A DNA stretch of 64,000 nucleotides, from positions 27,134,547 through 27,198,546 of the forward strand of contig NC_088307.1 in NCBI RefSeq assembly GCF_032854445.1, given 5' to 3'. Source of the stretch: Liolophura sinensis. Its lineage: Eukaryota > Mollusca > Polyplacophora > Chitonida > Chitonidae. The notes under the pieces are model-generated. The model saw only the letters and a list, made by a program, of their open reading frames with translations. It made no database searches and was not told the DNA's origin. Both the position numbers and the translations under genes were made by a program. Every line of letters begins with the position of its first letter. Positions within the stretch are counted from its first letter, which is position 1. Shown here piece after piece: positions 11,184 to 23,600 of this stretch.

Positions 11184-11450
11184 GATTGGAGATGGTTAGC
11201 ACACTAGCGCCTCGCAATGACCAAAGAGCCTTCTCACCGATGCGGTCGCTGTAAGGTCAAGTCCAGCTTATACTGGCTTCCTCCCCGACCGGCCGTACGT
11301 GGGAAGGTCTCCGAGCAACCTCCGGATGGTAGTGGGTTTCTATCGTGCTCTGCCCGGTTTCGTCCCACCATAAGGTTAGTCGCCGTCGTATATGTGAAAT
11401 ATTCTTTAGTCTGGCGTAAACACCAATCCAATAAATAAATAAATAAATAT
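11184..11450 (+). mobile_element. SINE-A copy just upstream of gene 2
   Basis: GGTTAGCACACTAGCGCCTC head, GATGCGGTCGCTGTAAGGTC block and tail ending AATAAATAAATAAATAAAT. It lies about 165 bases before the first coding exon of gene 2. Confidence 0.88.
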
Positions 11451-11612
11451 GGACATGTTGGCCAATATTTGAGTTACACGACGGGAGTCAGGTTTATTGT
11501 GTCGCCATAGTTATCCATTGACTAAGTTTTGGAAACAATCTGTGTTCTTATAAGGACGAAGTTCTTACATGTGTCTTTTCTGATCTGTTTCGATCCTGTT
11601 TTGTTTGTTTAG

Positions 11613-14600
11613 GAACATGGAGAAGCTTCAGAATGTCCTTACATGTTCTATCTGCCTGGAATTTTTCCAAAAGCCCGTTACTTTGTCCTGCCAGCACACC
11701 TTTTGTAGGGCGTGTCTCCAAGAGTTCGCGGACAGTTCCAGACAAACCACAGGTGATGAGAGTCGTACCGATTCAGTCACTGAGACAGATCAGCACATTT
11801 CATGTCCGGCATGTCGTGCTGTCATTAGCCTGGGTTGCACAGGGGTGGCTGGTTTACCACCCAGTTATAAACTGGCCGAAATAGTGGAGATATTACAGGA
11901 AAACGGTGAAACTAGGTCCAAATCGCTTCCATGTGACATGTGCGAGGGCGAAAGTAAGGCTGCAGCTACCAAGGCATGTGCTACCTGTCGTATCGTGTAC
12001 TGTGATGGGTGCTTGAGTGAGATCCACCCCGAGAGAGGTCCACTGAGGAGGCATAATGTGATGCCCTTGGGTGAATTCCTCATACACAGACCTCCACCAG
12101 ATGTTTTGCAAGGATTAAACCCTGGAGTGAAATGCAAAGACCATGAATCTATGGTGACCATCTTCTGTGTGAGCTGTGACAAGCTGATATGTCATCATTG
12201 CGTCTCCCAGCATAATAAGCACATGTTCAGTGATATACCAGAAGCCAGTGAATCCATGAAGGTACGAGCACTAATATAATTACACCACTGTACATTAGTC
12301 TCACAGTAACCAATTTCTCTTATGTGTCACGGTTACTTTACGATTCCCTTTGTCATCTGTAAAGCCCTTACATCGAATGGTGGATCTTTTTTTTTTTACA
12401 TACTGGGGCTATTGTTGCCCGTAAATGTTTACTGCACAGTTTCGCAGAAGGAGTGATATGCGGTGTGTAAGAGAGCTATATACGAGTGTATGAGGGAGGT
12501 ACCCATGGTACTTGGTCAATTCAGATCATATCGTTAAATAAGATTAGAATTCCGTGCCTACAGTGATACGTACTGACAGATAAATTAGAACCACAATCAT
12601 AATACGCAATGACGTAACTCGAAAACTGCGTATTCCTTCACCTTTTATGCATTTCAGAGATGCACATGTCAGGCCCCACAGACTGTTGAATGAATGATTA
12701 TGGCTTAACGCCCACAGGCTGTTGAAAACTGCATGTTATACCATACAGCCTGCGACTTACAGTCCACAAATTTGTATTCTACCATATATTTTTGATTTTA
12801 AGAAGTTATCATTTCTGGTATGAGTATAATATTATGTCGAGCAGTCCGAATTTGGGCATCTAGAAAACTCTATTTGCGTTTTTGGAAATATATTTTATAC
12901 CACTGGGCTAAGAACATGACACTGCCGCTGTCAGAATATCCCTAAGTGTTGGTGTAGGGACACAACAGGATTGCTTTGTGTCTCTAGATGGACAGATTAA
13001 AGAGGCATGTGTATTCGAAACAGGCCCAGTCTTCAGTGTTCTATCTAGACCAGTTGACAGTTCGTCATTCGAAATTATACACTGAACTGGAGAGTCTAAC
13101 CAGTAAAAGCTTGTATATACAAATGGTGGCCGATTCCACAAATGTGTGTGTCTCAAGTTTCTAACAAGCTTATTCTATATTGGATGAGACATGCTGATTG
13201 GAAGCGATACTTACGCTTTGAGAGCTTAAAATCTGCGTCATATTTTGATATAGGTGTCATTTATGCAGAAGACAGACCAATGTAAGGAGCTAAAGAAGAC
13301 AATGGAGGACTGTATAGCGAAATTTGATGTTGTCATGGCAAACATCCAGGTTTGTGTATATTTTACTGCCTATACAAATGTAGGGGCCTCCGTGGCTCAG
13401 TCGGTTAGCGCGCTAGCGCAGCGTTATGACCCAGGAGCCTCTCACCAATGCAGTCGCTGTGAGTTCAAGTCCAGCTCATGCTGGCTTCCTCTCCGGCCGT
13501 AAGTGGGAAAGTCTTCCAGCAACCTGCGGATGGTCGTGGGTTTCCCCCGGGCTGTGCCCGGTTTCCACCCACCATAATGCTGGCCGCCGTCGTATAAGTG
13601 AAATATTCTTGAGTACGGCGTAAAACAACAATCAAAAGAAAGAAAAGAAAGAAAGCCTATGCAAATCTACGTTTTATTTATCTATTTATATGATTGGTGT
13701 TTTACGCCGTATCCATGTTTCTCTTATACGACGGCAGCCAGCATTAGGATGGGAGGAAACCGGGTAGAGCACGGGGGAAACCCACGACCATCCGCAGTTT
13801 GCTGATACAACTTGTATAGCCGGAGAGGAAGTTAGCATGAACTGGACTTGATCTCACCGTGATCGTATTGGTGAGAGGCTACTGGGTCATTGCGTCGTGC
13901 TGGCGTTATCATCACGTCGGCCGTGGAGGCCACCAAATGCATGCTTTATCCAACAAAGTAGTTTCACAACTGAAAAAATACACACAGGGCAGACATTCAT
14001 CTAACGTAAAACAGGAAAGTGGGAATTGGTTCTCCAAAATTTCCATGAATTCTGCATCTGTGGACTTAAGTATACCCATTTTTCTGACTTGCCCTTGCTC
14101 CAAGATGCTTGACATCACCCTCTCACAATCAGAGATTCCTCATACTTCTTTTCGTTTTTCAAATTTTGGACATTTAAACATTTTTCACGACGGGGCAAGT
14201 TGTACTCTTGCGTGTATACACTATCATTGTAGTTGGCCTACTGTTTTTCACTAAAAGGTCCAGTGAAAATCTTAATGTAAAAATGATCCCACAACCCGTT
14301 CGCAGTCAAGTTGAAAGTCAACATTTTTTTTTGTTTTTTAAACTCTTGACAGTATGTATTTTTAGTTAACCGATACGAGACATTTACAAAATTAACGTCC
14401 TCTTTTGTTGCAGGAAGCACAAATTCACCATCTTTTGATTAATCACCATCTGCGTAGCTCATGGACAGCTTTGATCTGTCTGCTTTTTTTTAAAAAAAGA
14501 ATTCTTTCTGTTTTCAGCTGTTTACATCTCACATTGAAGTGACCAGGTTTACCAGACATGACTTTCTCCCTGCTGGATATTCTTTTCTCTTTCATACATG

Positions 14601-17600
14601 TTCTTGTGCTTGGTGACAAAATCAACACTCAGCTGACTTTTCCGATTATTGTCATCATATTAACTAAAAGCGCCACCTTGACTGTTCACGATTTTTTCAG
14701 CAGCTGGCCTTCTTGTGTACAAACTATGGGCCAATATTTTCTGAGTTATAGTTTTAACACGGTTTAGTTTTAATGGTTACACATGCAAAATTTCACAAAT
14801 TGGTTCCAGAATTTCCTTCCGAACAGAAGAGTGACGGAGCACTGACTGGATAATACTGCCACTCAGACTGCACTCTAAGACAATCTGTTAAATTTAACAG
14901 AAAGTCTGTTATATGAGTGATACTAGAATATGTTATTTTATTACAGGATATTGTTCTGTTAAATGTAACCCACATATTCCATTAATTCCACATAAAGATT
15001 CTGTTAGACTAATAAGATATTATGTTGAATACGGCAATATTATGTTGTGCATAGTACACAGAACACATTCTAGACAACAAACTTTCTGGTAAATTTAACA
15101 GATTCATGTTTTGAGTTTATAAACGTCTGCACTATTTTTTTTGCACCTACATGTAGTTAAAATATCAAAATTTTACCTGTCTGACAGCTAAAAACGACAG
15201 CTAAAAATAAGTTACGTTTAGTTTTTGATATGTTGTAGAGAAAAGTGAAAGCTGCATGCCCATGGTGGTATGACATGGCACCACCAGACAGTTACGGGAT
15301 ATGTATTTTTGGGGTTAAATTGACAAATTTCCTACATAAATACTGAGGAAAATCCACGTGCTCATTTAACCTTCCTGCAATTGTATTTATTGTCCGACTC
15401 TTCACGACTACAGGGTAGCGGGGCTTGTACTAAATACTGAACTTAAGACGAACGCGGACATTCGGACCAAGCGATTGATTGTCGTCACAGCTGTGGCTTG
15501 TGTTTTCCACCACATATGATTATATATCCATTCTCACAGGAAAAGGAAGACCTACACAACGAAGCAGTGGAAGCTGCCTACAACGATGCATTGAAAACGC
15601 TTAAAGCAAAGCGGGTGGACTCATTGAAGGCGGTGAAAACACGCCATGGGGAATGGTACGCCGAATGCCAAACAGCCAGAGATGATCTACAGGAGAAGGT
15701 GGATAAGATTGGTGATATCTTAATGAAGTCCTCTGAGATAACATACGCTGCGAATGTCGTCTTCATAAAGGTAAAATGCAGTTACAGGTATGAGTTACGA
15801 TTTTATGTATGTAAATAATTGAATTTTCCTGAATTTACGTTTGGAAGGCGCGATCCGATTGGCCAGGGTTTTTTTGCCTTTATACTCAAATAAACCACCA
15901 TCTGAATGTTAAGATATTCGATGACTGTTCTTTTGCAAAATTTCCCTCGTCATTCTACGCATCAAACACATGGCGTTGCTTAGTAACGACAGAACCTTGA
16001 TCACCAGTTTCATTGGCCAAAAGAATCTTATTCACAAAATGTCTTCAGGAGCGTTCGGCGTTTCTTCTTCAAAACAACCGACAGACATTTTACACGGTTT
16101 GTCATGAAAGTAAACCATTAGGCCTAGATAACATAACTAAATTTATTTCCTAAATTAACTGTACAGATTAACTAATATTATTTAGGTTTATTGGAGGTAT
16201 GAACGAAAAAACCGCTGTGCAAACGTTTGTATGAACTGCTACGCGGAAGCATACAGGCTGCACAACGTTTTTTCGTTTATACCTGTAATGTTTTTAGGTT
16301 TATTGGGGCATAAACAAAAAAAACCGCTGTGCAAACGATTGTATGAACCGCTACGCGGAAGCATACAGGCTGCACAACGTTTTTTCGTTTATACCTGTGA
16401 TGTTTTTAGGTTTATTGGGGCATAAACGAAAAAACCGCTGTGCAAACGTTTGTATGAACCGCTACGCGGAAGCATACAGGCTGCACAACGTTTTTTCGTT
16501 TATACCTGTAATGTTTTTAGGTTTATTGGGGCATAAACGAAAAAACCGCTGTGCAAACGTTTGTATGAACCGCTTCGCGGAAGCATACACGCTGCACAAC
16601 GTTTTTTCGTTTATACCCCAATGACCCTAAAAACATTACAGTTAATACCTAATTACACCTAATAAGACACTATTGATCTGTGATTCGTGATGTAGAGACA
16701 GCTATCTTTGCAGAGACTCGCATATCCGCTTAAAGCCGCTAGCGGGACATACAGTGTTCCGCTAAACGGTCCTCATTCATATCGAAGAGAAATTTACAAT
16801 GCTGTATAATAAATAAATTGTATAGAAATAATAAATGTATAACGCCCTGAAACTCCAACCATTAACTCCGCAGACTGGCCACCGTAACATTTCAGTGTGA
16901 CGCCATATTCCCCAAAGCTCTCTTTGATACCCATGTGGCCTACAAAACTGCCCCCACTTGCCAATTTATTCTGAATCTTGAACATCGACGAGGTCACTGA
17001 TGTGACGGTGACGAGGCAGGAAAATATGTCAGTAAATACAAACACTTTGAATGATTTTTGATGACTACTGATTATCGGACCATACGTTGTTATCAGTGTT
17101 GTGACAAGCGTACATGTGGCGGCCTACGTGCGTCGCACAAACTACAAAGGTCAAGTTTGTCCAGTGGATACAGGGCATACCTCTTACAGTGTATGCGTGT
17201 ATGTTGTGACGTCACGCTATTTTCTTCAAGAATGCATGTTTGTGTGTGTGTGATTTGGGTGGTGATGGCTGGGTGACCACTTGTACCACCTCAGTGCGTC
17301 TTCGACTGGTATACGGTAGATATGGATTCGAACTCACGCACACAAAGGTTTAAAACATTCCAATTTCCCACTGAGCTATCCGGGAAGACTGTGCAACCCT
17401 CTCCATATAGACGAATTTGAAAGTTTGTTGTGGCGTCAATCCTTTGTCTAACCAATCATAAGAATGTTACATATGAAGGGCCCATTCGTTTTTGATCAAT
17501 GTCAACTTCATTTTCTGACAGTTTCGTTCTTCGCCTTCATTTCAAATACACCAAATGTTGCCAGTGTGAGTAAAGGCAGAGTACCGTCATCATTTATCTT

Positions 17601-20600
17601 AGACACAAATATCAACAGCAAGGTGAAGAGTTGGGTCTAATTTGTGACATTCTGATTACGAACATTGGATATCTCGAGGCCTGGTTGTGTCAATGTGACC
17701 GAGATTGTATAATCTACTATCGGACTTTCCTAAATTATATGTGAGCTTCAATAAATTCAGATTTACTTCCCCGCGTAACCAATTATAGACCAAGTCACTG
17801 TGTATAATCTTAAACCTTTGAAAAGAAGAAACAATTCTTGACATCAACTGTTTCAAGAATCAGTCTTTGTTTGTAATCAAACTTTTTACATACAAGTATG
17901 GACATGATTTTAATTAGGGCCTGTACAATTTTGTTGGTGAATGCTGATACCGTAGTTTCTCTCGAGAACACACGTGGTGATGCTAAGCCCAAACAAGCCA
18001 TCACGTGTCACACAGGCTGCAAGCGTCAAGCTTGATTAGCGGTAGCAGCGATGTAAAGCGAGCGTAAAAACGGTACACGTGCTATAAGAAGAGTGATACC
18101 TGCAAGGCCTTGATCTGTGATAAAATTCCTAACAGCAGATTTACAGAACATTTCTGACTCTTTGGACTTGACGATTCTACTTACCCGCTTAAGTGCTCGT
18201 GTTGCCTTCACCCTTCAGCAATGTACTTCTTTTCTTATGTAGTACTGTGGTATACATTCAGTATTCAATATTGGTATCATTTTCCATTGTTGTGGCTGTT
18301 GTCAAATCATACTTTGCTTTAGTTAAGCAGTACTTGTTAGAACCTTATGGTATTTGTATAATAAATTCATAGTTATTTACCAGAATTACCACATATAAAA
18401 CATACATGGATTATTTTTTTTGTTCTTCAGAATCAACAACAGTGGACGACGTAAGTATATAGATAATTCACGTTGATATATGCTAACTACAAGAATGATA
18501 AGGATCAATGTAAATGTTGAAGATCCCAGGTCATGTGATTTTAGTCCGCCTCAATCGTCTATGACGTCATTCATACTGTTGACGACAGACCGTGACTGAT
18601 GAGGTGACATTTTGAGGATGTTTTGAAGATTTTCAATAATGATAATGATAACAGCAGTTTTACTTTTCCTGGATTACGTTTTAAGCTGAATATATCACAG
18701 TATAGCAATAAAAACCAGCTATAGCTATAAAATGAACCCATCCTCCAGTGGGACTATACGTATGTGTTCTTCGTCAACGCCGTGAAAGCTTCCCCGATAT
18801 GAATAACACTGGACACATGGTGACAGTTTCTGTACAATTTTTAGCGAAACAAACCCCAAACATTATTAGTACGTAGCCTTTTTTTATTGACCCTTTTGGC
18901 CACTCTCTCAATTTTCCTCCAGTTTCTTATGGCTGGGTGGGGAATCATGTCTGGTGTTCTCGGCATGATACTTCAGTGGTGGCAGCAGCGCTTTGAGGAC
19001 ATGGACTCGCCCTACCTCAATAAGATACAGTGTATGCACCTAATAACTCCTGGTTGTCATATGACTGAAAATTGTTAAGTACGACGTAAAACCACAAACA
19101 TACATAACATCCATCCATACATACATTAGGTACGTACATACATTTGAAACACAATCACTCGCCGGCTTGGCGGTTGATGTTTTAGGCCACGCGTGCTCAG
19201 CACAACGCCTTCTAGCGTTTCCCCGGCTTTATGACATTGGTGGTGAATGCATTTATCAGAGTCTTCAAAGAATATTTTTCAACCCCAAAGACTTCGGTGG
19301 AAACTTGGCCCCCAGCGGACAACCTGGAAGTGTATGCATTAAAACATGTGTCGCTCATGACGGTGATGAATTCTGATTTTTTTATTGTATGGTTTCCACA
19401 CATGAGCTTGTTGACACACTAGAGATCCTAAATAGACGTGAAAATAAGAATAGATCTATTTATCATGCCTTATTTTCCTGTAAAAAATGTCAAGATCACA
19501 GGTTTATTCAAACTGTCCTGAGCCATTTTCACCCGAGAAGGTGACAGAGACTTGGTCAGAGTATAGTTTATTCATCTCATCTGTAATCTACCGCTGCAGT
19601 CAAGATGCTTCAGTTTTATGATGGTGAATAGGTTTATGGGTGAGTGAAACCGAATGAACCATTGCCCTTCGTTAGGTATACACCTGGCAAACCAGCTTCA
19701 GACGAAATGGCAAAAGCAAAGCTCTAAAAAAAAGTATGTTAAATTTAACAGAAAGTCTGTTATCTGAGTGATGCCAGAATGTATTCTGTTATTGCAGACA
19801 GATTGTTCTGTTAAAAATCACAAAGTTATTCTATAAATTCAACATAAAGATTCTATTAGACTAACAGGATATTATTTTGAATGTCACACAATGTTGTTTT
19901 ACAATCACATAATGCATTCTTCCATTAATCAGACAACAGACTGAATTTCTGTTAAAGTTAACAGATTAATTTTTTGAGTGCAGCTGGATTTTTACAGGCA
20001 GTGACATCCAGACTATGTTTTACCTGACTGAGCCATAGATGACTGCTACATTGCCTACTATTGTTACTACATACAGTGAAAGCCATGTCACAGTTAGCGG
20101 TCCATATTATCTTGTTGCGACATTTTGCAATTTATCAAAAACGCGTGTTATCACAATATGTTACACTATGAAATCATGGGCGTGTATACTACTAAGACCT
20201 CTGCAAAAACCCTTATTAATAGAAAAGCAACAGGTTAGTCTGCTTTTACCACACATGTGCGCAAAAACGTTTTACCAAACCTCTAATGTAATTTGTGCAT
20301 TTTTTGGAAAGACTTAAGACAAGGACCTTTCCATTTAAAAGCAGTTTGCCACTGCATCATATAATAATTACGAGTCTAGTGGTTTTTGTTACCTTCGGAT
20401 TGGACTAATTCTTTCAATCTAGCATTTAGAAGTTGAGGTGGATAATATAAGACGTATATGAATGACAAGTTGTTTTCTTCAGTGAGCGACGTTTCGGTAT
20501 AAGTACTAACACCGAATACTAATTATGCTTGATAAGGGTATAAGTACCCTTACCGAAGGCGTCGCTCGTAGAGCAAAAACAAGTTGTGATCCATACATTT

Positions 20601-23600
20601 GGTATGCTAACAGATTTGACTAGTTTCTGGACATAAAAAACTCTCTTCAGCCCTTATGAAACAATTCTGACTTATTTTCAAACATATAATGTCTCATAGC
20701 GATGCACCACAGCATTTCCTTTGGCACATCACAATGCTTTGTGTTTTCCTTAAATGTGTAAAAACGTTTACTCTCTCATTATTTACTTATAATTCACCTA
20801 CAACCAGCACCATCTTACATACTTGTACTTCCCGGGACAGATCAAGCCTTTTGTGACTTTACTCCCGCCATGCTTTATTTTCTGTAAATATGTATGTGGA
20901 AGCCGCGAAAAGGTTCGATAATTAGATATTTACATACTGTGTGTTACTCCCAATCATTTGTGTGGGCAGAATTTCTTCTGAGAAAAGGACAAACATTTAT
21001 AGTTCTCATGATTCTCCAAGTGACCAAGTAGACTCTATGAGGTGCCTTAATGGGGTATAATCGCGTAAGAAATGAACGCGGATGCGATCACTTGCATTTT
21101 TTCTTTCTGTCAGGTGTACACACGTAAGATCAAGAATGTAAAAACACTTAAATGCAAAGATCGAAGAAAACAAACTGTTATAAAATGCAAAGGTTGAAGA
21201 TCCAAAAGTACGAGACCAAAAAACCGAAAAGGCGAAAGGAAAACATGCACCACAGTCTACAGCAGCGCCGCTGGACACCGATAGGTTAATCGGAACTACG
21301 GACTATGTATTTTTCTTGTAGAAATGTATTATGACCGGTTCCTGCCGCATGAAGATATGAACAGATCAACTCGACATTCCCCAGACCTATCAAATGGAAT
21401 TAGACCGGATGCGGTCGTAAAGAGGCGTTTCGCACTTTCGGAAACAGTCGATGATCAAGCGCAAAACGAAGCGGTGTCCAGTAAGTATACATCTTCGATT
21501 CTCGCAGGAATTTTATCTTATGTCTGACGTAAGGGGCTGTGTGTGTAATAATCGCAGTGCTTTATTAGCGTTTCCCTAAAGTAAACACAGTAATAGTGAC
21601 CCTATATGTTTATATCAGTAGTTGTTCAAAAAGCGGGACTGACGGAAATACATTTCAGAGTGTCGTTGGTATCAAAGCCAAATAGTTCTGTGCTGTGAAA
21701 AATGTGACTTGTATGTATAATGCCAGGCCGAGCTCACCCTTGTATTAAAGGACCCCTTGCCGCTAGATAGCAAAACCTCTTTCGGTCAGGTCGATTGCCA
21801 ACCTGCTCACGGTGACATCGTCTGCGAAGTGACACAAACGTTTCCCCACTATGCGGTTGAAATGGTTATCTGACGTGTAGCCGATGAAATAGGCCCAACA
21901 AATATATTTGGTATTTGAAACAAGTTTTGTTTTACGAATTATGCCGTGAATATATGACAGTGTCTTTAATAGATATTTATTTCGAAGCTAAATTGAGAAT
22001 TCTATTACCCTTCGATTCCCTTCTATAACATACAACGAACTGCTTGGTTCTGTGCCAAGTGCACCTTATCTTAGTCGTTAGATAACCCCCCCCCCCCCCC
22101 CAACCCCATCACGAGACAGAAGCACTTCCAGTGTGTTATCAGAAAATGCTGAAAGTGAAAATGCCGTTGAATGAAAATACACCCATGTCAGTCACGCCAC
22201 TGCCAGTGCAAATGCCCGATGCTGTCGACTGTAATATTACACGTAACAGTAGCAATACCATCCAAATGGCAAAATCCCAGTTTTCAGTCACACCTCAAAG
22301 TTTTGGAGGGTGTTCAACAATGCAACAACAAATAACAGCATAGCTCACATCAACTTCACATCCTCTGGATAGCGGACTGGCTGCAGATCGTCGTTTTCAA
22401 CTCCCAATCCTTGTTTGATATTTATCCGTGTTGAACTGTTGTTTTTTCCCCCCTACAGTGTTCAGTCCGTTTACTCATGTTTTCTCTCCGCAAACGCTAT
22501 TGTCTGACTGCCGCCAATGTATTGCCGTTGACCCAGATCTTCAAATATGGTACATCATGTGACCTTTATGCATGAGTGTGACGCGTATATTTTATGTAAA
22601 TGTACGGCGCGCTGAGTGAAACATGTGCACGGGGCTGGTTTAATGTATATATGACTTTGTACAGATTGCGTCATTATAAATTTAAATTGTGATAGCCATC
22701 CATTGTATTTCACAATACTACAAACGCAAATCACATTTATCCTCGTGATACCTTGAACATATAAATTATAATATATTTATTTGCTTACTTATAATAAGCA
22801 TAAACACATATCTATGATGCTGCTATTGTTTTGTTATTTATCAACATATGTTGAAAAATTAACATTGAATTGAAAATGTGAACTGAAGTGTTCCATTATT
22901 CCAACATTCGTTACCCAGTGTTACTGAATTTGATACAGAATACAACACGACCGCAAAGCATTTACACCAGCAAACCAAATAAAATTCAGTATCAAACTAT
23001 TGTCAACCTAATTTTGTGTGTTTCAATTACTATTTTGTCGTACTTAACTCAAACTTTAATTACGTTTAAACAGTTGAGCTCCCCACTTTTGTTTTCGTTT
23101 TGCTGATGCCTGAGGTTTCCAACTCCTTTAGCTCTGTCAGACAGAGTTTGGGAAAACTTTTGACCCGTCCGAACTCTCGCTGCCAGCAAGGAGCGACCTC
23201 CCCGGCTCACTGTCAGTGTTTGTCGCTGTTTGACACCGTGCCTGTCTTACGAAGCCCACCCTGATAACAGCGTCTTAGCTGAAAGCAGGACAATATGAAA
23301 GCAACCCTGCAGATGTTTTACTCTATAGTGCTATATTTTATAGTCGGAATTGTTTTCTAGAAACAAACGTATTCTTTTTATTATTCCATTCTAGTCGTGA
23401 AGCACGTCCGTAATATTTAGCATCGCATTTTAACACCCCCTGTAAAACACATCATGGTATCGTCCAGAATTAGGTCACGCCCCTTTAGAACGTTCGGTTG
23501 GACGAAAACAACGTGTCAGGGAAAGTGGGGGCGTTTTTTGCTGTTAATCTATACCGCAATGGCGTTTTTGTTATACTGTGTTTGTGACGCTTTGCGAGTA

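Noticed and set aside
11605-11616. Upstream ATG (MFRN) as the start of gene 2
   Set aside because: It overlaps the splice acceptor (TTTAG at 11608-11612) and the paralogue starts at the equivalent of 11617.
13268-13349. Shorter exon 2 of gene 2 starting after ATGCAG
   Set aside because: The paralogous exon begins at GTG equivalent to 13254, and only that start gives the shared 96 nt.
17314-17395. tRNA gene on the minus strand
   Set aside because: Boxes A and B are present but the anticodon stem and acceptor stem do not pair; treated as a SINE head.
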